Source: a virus. From it: a stretch of DNA of 42,534 nucleotides. The notes beneath the pieces are model-generated. The model was not told the DNA's origin, did no database searches, and saw only the letters and a program-made list of their open reading frames with translations. Where the stretch lies: the IMG/VR virus record IMGVR_UViG_3300037297_000056, positions 1-42,534 of that record; one strand, written 5' to 3'. Below, one piece after another: positions 31,416-38,371 of the stretch; within the stretch, counting starts at the first letter, position 1; each line of letters begins with the position of its first letter. Position numbers and translations under genes: made by a program.

Positions 31416-31445
31416 TTGACAAAACCGTAATAGTTTATGTATACT
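31416..31445 (+). promoter_or_regulatory. Sigma70-type promoter, + strand
   Basis: TTGACA (31416-31421), an 18-bp spacer and TATACT (31440-31445). It is divergent from the - strand promoter, 66 nt away, and lies 45 nt upstream of the RHH gene at 31490. It probably starts the early + transcript. The gene-free interval 31171-31489 holds this divergent promoter pair and the long - strand leader. Confidence 0.75.
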
Positions 31446-31489
31446 GTAAGGGACAGAATCACGATTACATCACAGGAAAACCCGAGACT

Positions 31490-31681
31490 ATGGATCAGCT
31501 ATTGACGCTGTGGATCGACAGCAAAACAAAAACAAAAACCCGCATCGCTGCGGCTACCCAGGGCATATCGATGAGCGAGTGGATCAGGAGAGCCATCGAT
31601 GAGCGATTGCGTCTTTTTGATACTGGTGAAGCACAAAGCGTTGATGGTGGCGTCACAGACCCCAGCAGCGGGCAGCTTTAA
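31490..31681 (+). CDS. Ribbon-helix-helix-like regulator
   Basis: A 63-aa protein: beta strand LLTLWIDSKTKTKTRIAAAT and helices GISMSEWIRRAIDERLRLF match the ribbon-helix-helix (CopG-like) fold, with an unstructured C terminus. It sits directly behind the divergent promoter pair, so it is the best candidate for the repressor of the early and - strand transcripts. The upstream sequence CAGGAAAACCCGAGACT offers a ribosome-binding site. Confidence 0.7.
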   Translation: MDQLLTLWIDSKTKTKTRIAAATQGISMSEWIRRAIDERLRLFDTGEAQSVDGGVTDPSSGQL

Positions 31682-31760
31682 GGGGCGAAATTCAACGCAG
31701 CGGAGAGATAGGTAGTTCTATGGGGCTATCAACCCAAAACGCTCACAGGGACGAAATTTA
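31682..31760 (+). repeat. Pair of 13-nt direct repeats
   Basis: GGGGCGAAATTCA (31682-31694) and GGGACGAAATTTA (31748-31760) match at 11 of 13 positions, 66 nt apart, at the beginning of the gene-poor interval. Confidence 0.4.
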
Positions 31761-31797
31761 GAATGATATCCTCGTCACGCTGGGCGAGAAAATCGCA

Positions 31798-31950
31798 ATG
31801 CTCGTCGGGCTCCAAGATGTTATGCCATACGAGCTAACGCCCAAGTGCAAGGATCCGAACTGGGACAAGAAGAAGCGGCGCCGGAAGATTGCAAAGAGGG
31901 ACCGGCGCTTTAATCGGCGAAAGTACAGCCGCAAGCGCAAGTATCGGTAA
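31798..31950 (+). CDS. Short, extremely basic ORF (50 codons), arginine-rich
   Basis: An ATG at 31798 opens 50 codons. The C-terminal 35 residues are dominated by Arg and Lys (WDKKKRRRKIAKRDRRFNRR, then KYSRKRKYR). It lies between the RHH gene and the structured region. The ribosome-binding site is weak (GGGCGAGAAAATCGCA), so expression is uncertain. If made, it should bind RNA or DNA and would be comparable in style to arginine-rich-motif peptides such as lambda N, but no homology is claimed. Confidence 0.4.
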   Translation: MLVGLQDVMPYELTPKCKDPNWDKKKRRRKIAKRDRRFNRRKYSRKRKYR

Positions 31951-31985
31951 CCCTTTAGCCGTGCCCCCTCGAATAGACACGACTC

Positions 31986-32541
31986 GTGGGATAATGGGGA
32001 TAAGCCCACAACATCGGGCGAGACGGCAGCTCGCGACAGATACAATAGATCGGGGAATAAGAAGCAGGGAGCCAGGCCATCGTGTGAGTACCGAGCGAAA
32101 TTGTCCGTGGCCTGGTCATTACTGCGGGGTGTCCAGTGACAGCCAGTCCTCATAAGGCTGGTAGATGGGGCCAGCACCCATCCCCGCTATCGAGAGGGCT
32201 CACTCGTCCATTCTTCCAAGCAGCAGATGTTCTCGATAAACATCGAGCCCTCTCTTTTAACAAGGGTATTCCCCCTCGCACAGGGGCCATACTTCTCTCC
32301 TATGGGTGGGCGGTGTTGCCATCACCGCTCCACCTGGGAGGGCACGACACACGCTATCCGCCAATAAACATCGTACTCATGTCGTGTCTTCCCAGGTGGA
32401 AATATCCACCACGGATCGCCAGTTCCCCACTGGCCACCCCAGCGGCATTCCTGGGGGCTTGACCTCGCAGGAGATTAGGCAGTAGGCAGACAACAAACTG
32501 AATTTGTAGGGTCATCGCTCAGGGGCGCGGATGCCCGCCCC
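31986..32541 (+). ncRNA. Candidate large structured RNA (multi-hairpin intergenic region)
   Basis: This stretch has no convincing gene but many stems: 31986-31990/32005-32009; 32018-32022/32030-32034; 32072-32079/32108-32115; 32140-32144/32156-32160; 32164-32169/32177-32182; 32192-32201/32245-32254; 32272-32276/32282-32286; 32287-32291/32301-32305; 32310-32315/32323-32328; a 20-bp stem 32329-32348/32381-32400 with two G-U pairs; 32418-32423/32429-32434; 32437-32442/32451-32456; and 32522-32527/32536-32541. Four of these are back to back from 32272 to 32400. ATAAACATCG occurs in the loops of two large hairpins (32236-32245 and 32364-32373). The arrangement suggests an ornate phage RNA or a long regulatory leader. 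I do not recognise a known class. Confidence 0.5.
32189..32258 (+). promoter_or_regulatory. Attenuator-like alternative structure
   Basis: GAGAGGGCTC (32192-32201) pairs with GAGCCCTCTC (32245-32254), followed by TTTT, a terminator-like stem. CTCGAT (32232-32237) can instead pair either with ATCGAG at 32189-32194 or with ATCGAG at 32242-32247. Either pairing competes with the terminator stem. Confidence 0.4.
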
Positions 32542-32564
32542 ATCATTTATCAGGAGAGAATAGT

Positions 32565-33830
32565 ATGGCAAGTGCATATACAGGACACAATGAGATGTTT
32601 CGACGCATGGCCAGAGGAGAGAGAGTGCAGTTTGGCCTTGATCACGCCCCCGATAATGTTGATCCCCCAGACAACAGATGTGAGAGATGCAAGAGCGATA
32701 CGGTGCTGACGGTGCCGTCGTGGTTGGGGCGTCTCTGTAAGGAGTGCGAGCACGAGGCGGCAGTCGAGCACTGGCAATCTGTGCTTGCTATGGTCGATGA
32801 CGAGTCGGAATTCATCGTCGGCTACGATGACACCTGCGGAATGCAGAGTAAGCAGGCCTGGGCTCACGATTTCATGATGGCCGTCTGGGAGAACTGGATG
32901 GATGCAGAGGTCCAGTCGTGGCAGCATGCATATGAACATTGGCAGGATGGAGTTGTTGTCTGGGTTCCAGTTGGTAGTATAGGCACGATCGCAGAGATTG
33001 GCCCCAGGGGGTTTATGTGGGCAGTTCATGTGTATCTGGCCGCGATCGGATCCACAAGACTAAGTGGCAAGGTTTCGTCTGTGATGCCTGGCGAGTGGTA
33101 CGCGACCGCCATGCATGACTGGTTTGCGCGTCGGCACTACCCTGTGAAGTTCTCTGCTACGACTCAAGACAAAAAGACAAGCAGCGATTATGACTACGTA
33201 GCAGAGGCTAATCGCACATGCAAAAAAATAGCCAATGACCCGAGAGGATACGAGCGGGCCAAGCAGCGTGAAAAGGCTTGGCTTGATGCACGCAGCAAGG
33301 CACTTGCTGCTCGCGGTGATGTTACCCCTACTCGCTACCAGCCACCCGTTATCACCCCTCAACAGATGCAGAGCAATTCAGAGGTCCTGGAGGCCATCGC
33401 TATGAGCAAGCTGCCCGTAGAGCCCGCCCGAGTTAACGAGATGGAAGACGCCATCGAATTTGCAATCAACAACTGGACAAATATGCAAGCTCGCGTCTTG
33501 TTCGATGGCTACGAACTAAAGCAGACTGGATTTGCAATCCTGCTGAAACATCCCGAGCATCCGAGCGGGGTCACGGTAGGGCTAACCTCTCCGGCAGATC
33601 ACAAGTTGCGTTTCGTTGCGCGACGTGGCGAGATCCGCGAATTCATGCACAAGGTTGCGGCCGGCATGAAGCCGTCTGACAACCCGAAGCTTCCGGGTGT
33701 CATGATGCAGGCCCCCATCCCGGACAACGTAAAGATGAGCCCGCAGCTCCAGACGCTGAAGAACCTCACGGAGAGCACAGAACACTTCATGGCGGTGCTG
33801 CATGACGGCGAGGCAGACGGTACAGCATGA
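32565..33830 (+). CDS. Hypothetical protein with N-terminal zinc ribbon
   Basis: A 421-aa protein after CAGGAGAGAATAGT. A CERC...CKEC zinc ribbon lies at residues about 39-66. A tryptophan-rich region follows (FMMAVWENWMDAEVQSWQHA). The segment at 205-250 is basic and helical. The C-terminal third (residues about 285-365) has AIEFAINNWTNMQARVLFDG and a beta section VTVGLTSPADHKLRFVARRG. No family is recognised. It is the first protein gene after the structured RNA region and overlaps the next gene by 4 nt. A role in early DNA metabolism is suggested only by its neighbours. Confidence 0.6.
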   Translation: MASAYTGHNEMFRRMARGERVQFGLDHAPDNVDPPDNRCERCKSDTVLTVPSWLGRLCKECEHEAAVEHWQSVLAMVDDESEFIVGYDDTCGMQSKQAWAHDFMMAVWENWMDAEVQSWQHAYEHWQDGVVVWVPVGSIGTIAEIGPRGFMWAVHVYLAAIGSTRLSGKVSSVMPGEWYATAMHDWFARRHYPVKFSATTQDKKTSSDYDYVAEANRTCKKIANDPRGYERAKQREKAWLDARSKALAARGDVTPTRYQPPVITPQQMQSNSEVLEAIAMSKLPVEPARVNEMEDAIEFAINNWTNMQARVLFDGYELKQTGFAILLKHPEHPSGVTVGLTSPADHKLRFVARRGEIREFMHKVAAGMKPSDNPKLPGVMMQAPIPDNVKMSPQLQTLKNLTESTEHFMAVLHDGEADGTA

Positions 33831-34054
33831 GCTCATCAACACAGTCGATCACATTTGATGTTGATTGTGCGACCGGTGCGATTCGGTTTGCAGACTATTG
33901 CGACGCAGACGGTCACTGCCACTATTACGGCAAAACGCTGTCGGGAACTTATCTCTGGTGTGACGAGTGCCAGTGCTTTGTGAACACGCCTTGCGACCAC
34001 AGGAAGCGGCTGTGCAGAAACGCGAAGCGATACGCACAAAGGAACCACCAATGA
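33827..34054 (+). CDS. Small cysteine/histidine-rich protein
   Basis: A 75-aa protein. Residues 25-65 hold CDADGHCHYYGK, LWCDECQCF and CDHRKRLC, probably a zinc-binding fold. It overlaps the next gene by 4 nt (ATGA). No family is recognised. Confidence 0.5.
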   Translation: MSSSTQSITFDVDCATGAIRFADYCDADGHCHYYGKTLSGTYLWCDECQCFVNTPCDHRKRLCRNAKRYAQRNHQ

Positions 34055-34266
34055 GTATCAATCCTACACTATACGATGTCCTCGACAGCGGCCGGGAGTT
34101 GCACATCACCGTAAACGGAAACACGTTTGTGATGGTGAAGATTGCCAATCGCGTGGTAGCCGATGCCAATGGTGAGCGGATGTGGTTCGAGGGGTGCAAG
34201 AACAACGAGATCAAGCAGGTCCTGGCCGAATATGAGCCAGGCGCATGGAGGAAGCCATGGGAATGA
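34051..34266 (+). CDS. Hypothetical early protein
   Basis: A 71-aa protein from ATG 34051, preceded by AAAGGAACCACCA. Beta-rich (RELHITVNGNTFVMVKIANR) with a C-terminal helix. No family is recognised. It overlaps the next gene by about 10 nt. Confidence 0.5.
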   Translation: MSINPTLYDVLDSGRELHITVNGNTFVMVKIANRVVADANGERMWFEGCKNNEIKQVLAEYEPGAWRKPWE

Positions 34267-34547
34267 CGATAGCTATGCTGCGGGAGCGTATTCACGAGCG
34301 CAGAGAGCAGCAACTGCGCATCGATGAGCTGGCGCTGGGCAATGGGTTTAGCCTTAAGGCCGATGGCAGCAGACTATTCCTTACCAGCGAGGCCGAACCG
34401 GACGAGCGGGTCCTGTGCGGAATCGTCGAAGATGATCCATGTGGGCCACGCTGGATTCTGTATCGGGAATGGGCTTCGTTGCTGCGCGAGCAGTTCGGTG
34501 AGCTGCCGTCTGAGCTGGTGGTCGACGGCGACCTGGAGGCGGCGTAA
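34257..34547 (+). CDS. Hypothetical early protein
   Basis: A 96-aa protein. GGAGG (34247-34251) sets the start at ATG 34257; an ATG at 34263 is also possible. The N terminus is a charged helix (MLRERIHERREQQLRIDELA), followed by a mixed, acidic region (SEAEPDERVLCGIVEDDPCG). No family is recognised. Confidence 0.5.
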   Translation: MGMTIAMLRERIHERREQQLRIDELALGNGFSLKADGSRLFLTSEAEPDERVLCGIVEDDPCGPRWILYREWASLLREQFGELPSELVVDGDLEAA

Positions 34548-34617
34548 ACACTGCTGTCCAAATCGTACCTTAACAACATATCTCGTGCCGTCTGAGCAAA
34601 ATCGAAAGGAGTTACCT

Positions 34618-34857
34618 ATGGGATTGTCAAAATTTTTTCGCGAACGAGATACGGTAAGCGGAAGAATGTATACGCTTCCGGAGGCCGCCAAGTTGATGGG
34701 GATTACTCGCCAAAGATTACATGTTCTCGTAAAGCAAGGACGAGTGAAGGCCCATCGCCTTGGTCGCATATGGGTGGTGACAGAGGATGCAATCGGGAAT
34801 ATTGCCCCCAGCACAACAAAGAGGGGAAGACCTCGAAAGCATAAGCGCAGAAAGTAG
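34618..34857 (+). CDS. MerR/excisionase-like HTH protein with AT-hook tail
   Basis: A 79-aa protein from ATG 34618 after GAAAGGAGTTACCT. Residues 17-62 (MYTLPEAAKLMGITRQRLHV, then LVKQGRVKAHRLGRIWVVTE) form an excisionase-type winged helix-turn-helix. The tail (KRGRPRKHKRRK) contains an RGRP AT-hook core. It probably bends or marks AT-rich DNA. With no integrase in the window, regulation or replication is more likely than excision. Confidence 0.72.
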   Translation: MGLSKFFRERDTVSGRMYTLPEAAKLMGITRQRLHVLVKQGRVKAHRLGRIWVVTEDAIGNIAPSTTKRGRPRKHKRRK

Positions 34858-34879
34858 GGTATTTACCCATAAATATCTA

Positions 34880-34908
34880 TTGACATATGGCGACAAATCG
34901 AATATCAT
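34880..34908 (+). promoter_or_regulatory. Promoter-like sequence inside the start of a gene
   Basis: TTGACA (34880-34885), a 17-bp spacer and TATCAT (34903-34908). It spans the apparent ATG at 34887, which has no ribosome-binding site, so the gene may begin further downstream. Confidence 0.4.
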
Positions 34909-35576
34909 TAAGGGTAGAGGTTAACAAAAAAAAGGCGCTCCAGGAAGGTGCTATCAACACCGCCCGAGAGCTAACCACCAGAGAAATGGAGCTTCTCGAA
35001 ATGGCTAAAGAAATTATCGCAGTAAATCCCCCAGAAGTCAAGAACAAACACATCGAAGTCGCTGGCCGTCAGTACACCGTCACACGTCTCACCGAGCGCT
35101 GCTGGTTGCTCACGGACGATGTAACGCTGGTGACTCTCCAGTTCCCGAACACCAAGGCATTGTGGGCACACGTCGACAGACTGCGCGCCCCGGCCTTTCG
35201 CGTTCTCGACCTTCCACAGCTCCCGGCCAGGGCACAGAGCTTACAGCAGCGCGAAGATAGGACGCTTCGCCGCAACCGCGTGGAATTCTTCAGCAAGCAT
35301 CCGAAGCGCTACCCAACCCGAGGCGTTATCGCCCTCCCAGCTACACTAAATCCAGAGCCAAAGCCAGAGGCACTACAGCACACCCCGGCCCAGGCCAAGG
35401 CCATCGCCGACTTCCTGAATGAAGCCGAGGCCTACTTCAATCTTTTTAGCCAGGCCGTGAATGGCAGCATGAAGGAATTCAATCTCCAGCGCGGCCAGTG
35501 GAAGCTCCGCAATGCCGAGTTAGCAGCCGGACAGGCAGCGAACAAGTACGTTACTTACTACTCGATGGAGATTTGA
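34887..35576 (+). CDS. Hypothetical protein
   Basis: A protein of up to 229 aa. The N-terminal 35 residues are basic and helical (RVEVNKKKALQEGAINTARE). The central part looks beta-rich (YTVTRLTERCWLLTDDVTLV). The C-terminal 60 residues are helical (AQAKAIADFLNEAEAYFNLF). The ATG at 34887 lacks a ribosome-binding site and overlaps a promoter-like TTGACA; an ATG at 34986 is an alternative. It is encoded between a regulator and the recombination genes. The central section resembles that of the protein at 35643-35960 (CWLLTDDVTLVT and YWVIDSDVILTD), so the two may share a fold. Confidence 0.5.
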   Translation: MATNRISLRVEVNKKKALQEGAINTARELTTREMELLEMAKEIIAVNPPEVKNKHIEVAGRQYTVTRLTERCWLLTDDVTLVTLQFPNTKALWAHVDRLRAPAFRVLDLPQLPARAQSLQQREDRTLRRNRVEFFSKHPKRYPTRGVIALPATLNPEPKPEALQHTPAQAKAIADFLNEAEAYFNLFSQAVNGSMKEFNLQRGQWKLRNAELAAGQAANKYVTYYSMEI

Positions 35577-35642
35577 GTAAACAGGACCAAGGACGGAGTA
35601 CCGGTACCAAGAGGCTAGCAATAACAACAGGAGAGTATGAAG

Positions 35643-35960
35643 ATGGCAGACTACGTGACTTACGACAGCAACAAGAAAAAGCCCACACTCGGAAACGACG
35701 CCTGGGCGAATGAGTGCAGGATGAAGATCCGCGAGGGCCTGCGCTCCCGCAACATGATCGAGCTAGGATTCCGACGCTACTGGGTTATCGACTCCGATGT
35801 GATCCTGACCGATACGGACAACCTACACCCGGTACGTATCCATTGCGAAACCAAGGCCCAAGCTATCGAGAAGCTGGCCAACATCGTCAGCCAGGTTGAG
35901 CTTGGCTTTAGCCTCCAGGACATCCTGGGCACCAACGAAATTCCACCGGAGCTGATATGA
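35643..35960 (+). CDS. Hypothetical protein
   Basis: A 105-aa protein. AGGAGA (35629-35634) favours ATG 35643 over ATG 35637. Mixed alpha/beta: GLRSRNMIELGFRRYWVIDS, DVILTDTDNLHPVRIHCETK, AQAIEKLANIVSQVELGF. The middle resembles part of the preceding protein. No family is recognised. It overlaps the next gene by 4 nt. Confidence 0.5.
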   Translation: MADYVTYDSNKKKPTLGNDAWANECRMKIREGLRSRNMIELGFRRYWVIDSDVILTDTDNLHPVRIHCETKAQAIEKLANIVSQVELGFSLQDILGTNEIPPELI

Positions 35961-36166
35961 TGAACGGATTGAAGAAATGCCCGTACTGCGGCCATGAGTT
36001 GCGCTTTCATGGCAATCAACGGGATGTAATCAGCAAGACCGTTGGTCGCCTTGAGACATGCAGCAATGAGAATTGCCGCAGCACGTTCACCACCGAGATC
36101 CGCCCAATGACGCTAGACGAACTGGCGGATTGTGCAGAGTTACGTTCGCAGATTGGTTTATCGTGA
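35957..36166 (+). CDS. Ogr/Delta-like zinc-finger protein
   Basis: A 69-aa protein with KKCPYCGHELRF and, about 22 residues on, LETCSNENCRSTFTTEI. The CPYC...C.N..C..F pattern matches Ogr/Delta-type zinc fingers, which in P2-like phages activate late promoters by contacting host RNA polymerase. If that holds here it is a candidate late activator, although it lies in the early block. Confidence 0.55.
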   Translation: MMNGLKKCPYCGHELRFHGNQRDVISKTVGRLETCSNENCRSTFTTEIRPMTLDELADCAELRSQIGLS

Positions 36167-36174
36167 GGTGCGAT

Positions 36175-36372
36175 GTGAAGAGACGCTATGCGGTTTGCAC
36201 TGAAGAACGGGAGCTTGGTTTTACCAACTCCCTTGGCGAAGCGGTCAGCATGATCGCCCACGAACCCCGAGCCTACATCGTTGATCGCGATGCTAAGCCT
36301 GGGAAGACACGGAAGTACACGTTCGAATACGGTGCTGCGATTGAGGCCACAAGGAGGCCGCGGCGCCACTGA
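36175..36372 (+). CDS. Hypothetical protein (GTG start)
   Basis: A 65-aa protein from GTG 36175, preceded by GAGGTG. Mixed fold (RRYAVCTEERELGFTNSLGE, YIVDRDAKPGKTRKYTFEYG). It ends with a basic tail. No family is recognised. A strong hairpin follows at 36392. Confidence 0.45.
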   Translation: MKRRYAVCTEERELGFTNSLGEAVSMIAHEPRAYIVDRDAKPGKTRKYTFEYGAAIEATRRPRRH

Positions 36373-36391
36373 GAGGCACGACAAAGCAAAA

Positions 36392-36424
36392 GGCAGGCGG
36401 GAGGGCTCATTCTCCCAGCCTGCC
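36392..36424. terminator. Strong hairpin; terminator in the - direction
   Basis: GGCAGGC plus GGGAG (36392-36403) pairs with CTCCC and GCCTGCC (36412-36424), with one unpaired A: a 12-bp stem. On the - strand it is followed by TTTTGCTTTG, so it may stop antisense transcription. There is no T-tract on the + strand. Confidence 0.55.
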
Positions 36425-36456
36425 ACGTGCACATAAGTGAGGTAAGTGTAGCATCG

Positions 36457-36648
36457 ATGAAGAGAATCTACAAACAGACGGTGCATAGGATGCCCATAAT
36501 GCACGATGTCGGCTGCCCTTTCTGCGAGCGCACAGTAGAAAAAGGCAGATTTGTCTATTGTATCGAGGGCTTCCGGTGGCGCTGCTGGGAGTGTATTCGA
36601 CAGCTGGCGAGAACTATCGCCGAGATGAGACAGGAGAGAGTATCGTGA
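36457..36648 (+). CDS. Small zinc-ribbon protein
   Basis: A 63-aa protein from ATG 36457 with DVGCPFCERTVEKG and WRCWECIRQLA, a compact four-cysteine zinc ribbon. Longer readings enter the hairpin region and lack support. Its TGA overlaps the GTG start of the RecT-like gene, so it is translationally coupled to it. Confidence 0.5.
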   Translation: MKRIYKQTVHRMPIMHDVGCPFCERTVEKGRFVYCIEGFRWRCWECIRQLARTIAEMRQERVS

Positions 36649-38273
36649 GTGAAGAAGCAAAAGCAATTGAAACCGTGCAAGACCAAGACGAACCATTGAA
36701 GACAGAGAAACAGATTTCCCTCTACTACGGCGAACGCAGCGAGATCCGCGAGCTGGTCGACCGCATGCGGGCCGGGCTTCCAAACGCCCTAGCTGTTCCC
36801 GATAGCGGCATCCGCGCCCTGGCCACCGCCGCCTACGCCCATGACCTGGACCCCTGGAACGGGGAGATATGGGTCATCTACAATGAGAACAAGGGCGAGA
36901 CATCTCTTATGGCAGGCGTCAAGGGGCTTCGCAAAGCAGCCAAGCGCCAGTTGGCGGATGGACACCACTACTACCTAGACTTCACACCCATCATGCCGGA
37001 AGAGTATCCCCAGTACGGTCTGGACACCCCGGATGCGAAGGGGCGACCGGTCGAGTTGGCCGAGATATGCCACCTGCGACGAGGCGACGCATGTGAGCAG
37101 TATTCCAAGACTCTGCGCCAGGTTTTCGACATGTGCGGATCGTTCGAGATTGCCAGGGAGATGCTTGGCCCCATGCCGGTATACGTCGGGATCGGCGTGG
37201 TCCGCAAGGGCGAAAAATCGAAAATGGAGCGCTGTCAGCTTGTCAAGAAGCGGGCCGAGAGTGACGCCCTGAAGCGCGCCTTCGATTTGCCATTCTCCGA
37301 TCGGGTGAACGGCAATGGCGGTTCTGTAACCGTTGGCAATGCCGATGACGACTCCATCGAGGGCGAGTTCCAGGTGATGGACGGCGGTGACGGCAGCGGC
37401 GAGCACCGTCCTGCTCTAGCCGCAGCGCCTGAACAACTAAACCTGAAGGATCTCGATCGCCCATTGGATCCGGAGCTCCTCCAGGAGTACGTGCGAAGCA
37501 ATGGCTATCCGCTCTTCCCTGGCGATGGTGCCACCGACAAGCAGCGCAAGGTTCTGACTGGGCTACTCAAAGGCCTGTACAAGGGCAGTGCAACCCAGGA
37601 GAAGGACGCGAAAGCCTACCTTGAGTTCGTAGCTGGAACCGACACAACAGAGAAGCTGAGCAAGAAAACAGCCTCAGTGCTCATTGATCTCGTCAAGGCC
37701 GACGGCGATGACGAATGGGGCCCCAGCGACGAGGCAAAGGAAGAAGCCCAGCGCGTGCTGCGGGAAGTCTACAAGGACCAGGGGCAAATGGACATGTTTG
37801 AAGACGGCGACAATGACGAGGAACCGCCTGCAGATGAGCCGAAGAGCGAGTTGGACCAGGCATTCCCAAGGGATAAAGACGGAAACCTAGTCGAGGACAA
37901 CGCGGATGATAAACCTAAACCCGAGGACAAACCGAAGAAGAAGAAGGCAAAGGCTGCCGTCAAGGCTCAGAGCGTAAAGGCAGAGAAGAAGGTCGCCGTC
38001 AAGCCTGAGACCAATAAGACCGAAGATAAGCCTGCAGAACCAGCCAAGGACAACGGCGAGGATCCTACTATTCTGGCCCTAAAGCGTAGCAAACCGTCGA
38101 GCTGGCTGGTGGCGTCGGAATGGCTCAGAAAGCACTTCAAGGGCTTCAGCATGACGCCTGGGCAGCTCCGTGAGGCAGTGCTCGAAAAGAAGGGAATGAA
38201 GTTCGAGGACAAGCTGGACGTGCTCGACGGCTGGACGGTAGCCATCGAGCTTGGGCAGGCTGCGACGAAGTAA
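36645..38273 (+). CDS. RecT/Red-beta-like single-strand annealing protein with long C-terminal extension
   Basis: A 542-aa protein from GTG 36645, with AGGAGAG 6 nt upstream. Residues about 40-215 contain SGIRALATAAYAHDLDPWNG, then SLMAGVKGLRKAAKRQLADG and ERCQLVKKRAESDALKRAFD. This fits RecT-family annealing proteins, which promote strand annealing in recombination and replication. The remaining 320 residues are unusual: an acidic linker, a lysine-rich stretch (about 425-455: KPKPEDKPKKKKAKAAVKAQ) and a C-terminal domain (LRKHFKGFSMTPGQLREAVL). No partner exonuclease is recognised nearby. Confidence 0.65.
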   Translation: MSEEAKAIETVQDQDEPLKTEKQISLYYGERSEIRELVDRMRAGLPNALAVPDSGIRALATAAYAHDLDPWNGEIWVIYNENKGETSLMAGVKGLRKAAKRQLADGHHYYLDFTPIMPEEYPQYGLDTPDAKGRPVELAEICHLRRGDACEQYSKTLRQVFDMCGSFEIAREMLGPMPVYVGIGVVRKGEKSKMERCQLVKKRAESDALKRAFDLPFSDRVNGNGGSVTVGNADDDSIEGEFQVMDGGDGSGEHRPALAAAPEQLNLKDLDRPLDPELLQEYVRSNGYPLFPGDGATDKQRKVLTGLLKGLYKGSATQEKDAKAYLEFVAGTDTTEKLSKKTASVLIDLVKADGDDEWGPSDEAKEEAQRVLREVYKDQGQMDMFEDGDNDEEPPADEPKSELDQAFPRDKDGNLVEDNADDKPKPEDKPKKKKAKAAVKAQSVKAEKKVAVKPETNKTEDKPAEPAKDNGEDPTILALKRSKPSSWLVASEWLRKHFKGFSMTPGQLREAVLEKKGMKFEDKLDVLDGWTVAIELGQAATK

Positions 38274-38290
38274 TGAGTGAGAAAACAATG

Positions 38291-38310
38291 AGGGCGGGCG
38301 CATCCGCCCT
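38291..38310. terminator. Hairpin after the RecT-like gene
   Basis: AGGGCGG (38291-38297), loop GCGCAT, CCGCCCT (38304-38310), followed by CTAATAG with no strong T-run. It lies between the recombination and replication genes and may act as a weak terminator or mRNA stabiliser. Confidence 0.5.
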
Positions 38311-38371
38311 CTAATAGTCTGGGCATTACAAGGCCATCTTCCACACAGATAGAACTCAAAAGGATTGCGAG

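Noticed and set aside
31682-31760. Two 13-nt direct repeats as a CRISPR fragment
   Set aside because: Only two imperfect copies, no third unit and no cas genes in the window.
31682-32560. HEARO/omega-RNA or tmRNA identity for the gene-poor interval
   Set aside because: No IscB/TnpB gene is adjacent, and no tRNA-like ends or tag-peptide frame are seen.
34618-34857. Evidence of lysogeny from the excisionase-like gene
   Set aside because: No integrase, attachment site or CI-type repressor is visible, so temperate lifestyle is not supported by this gene alone.
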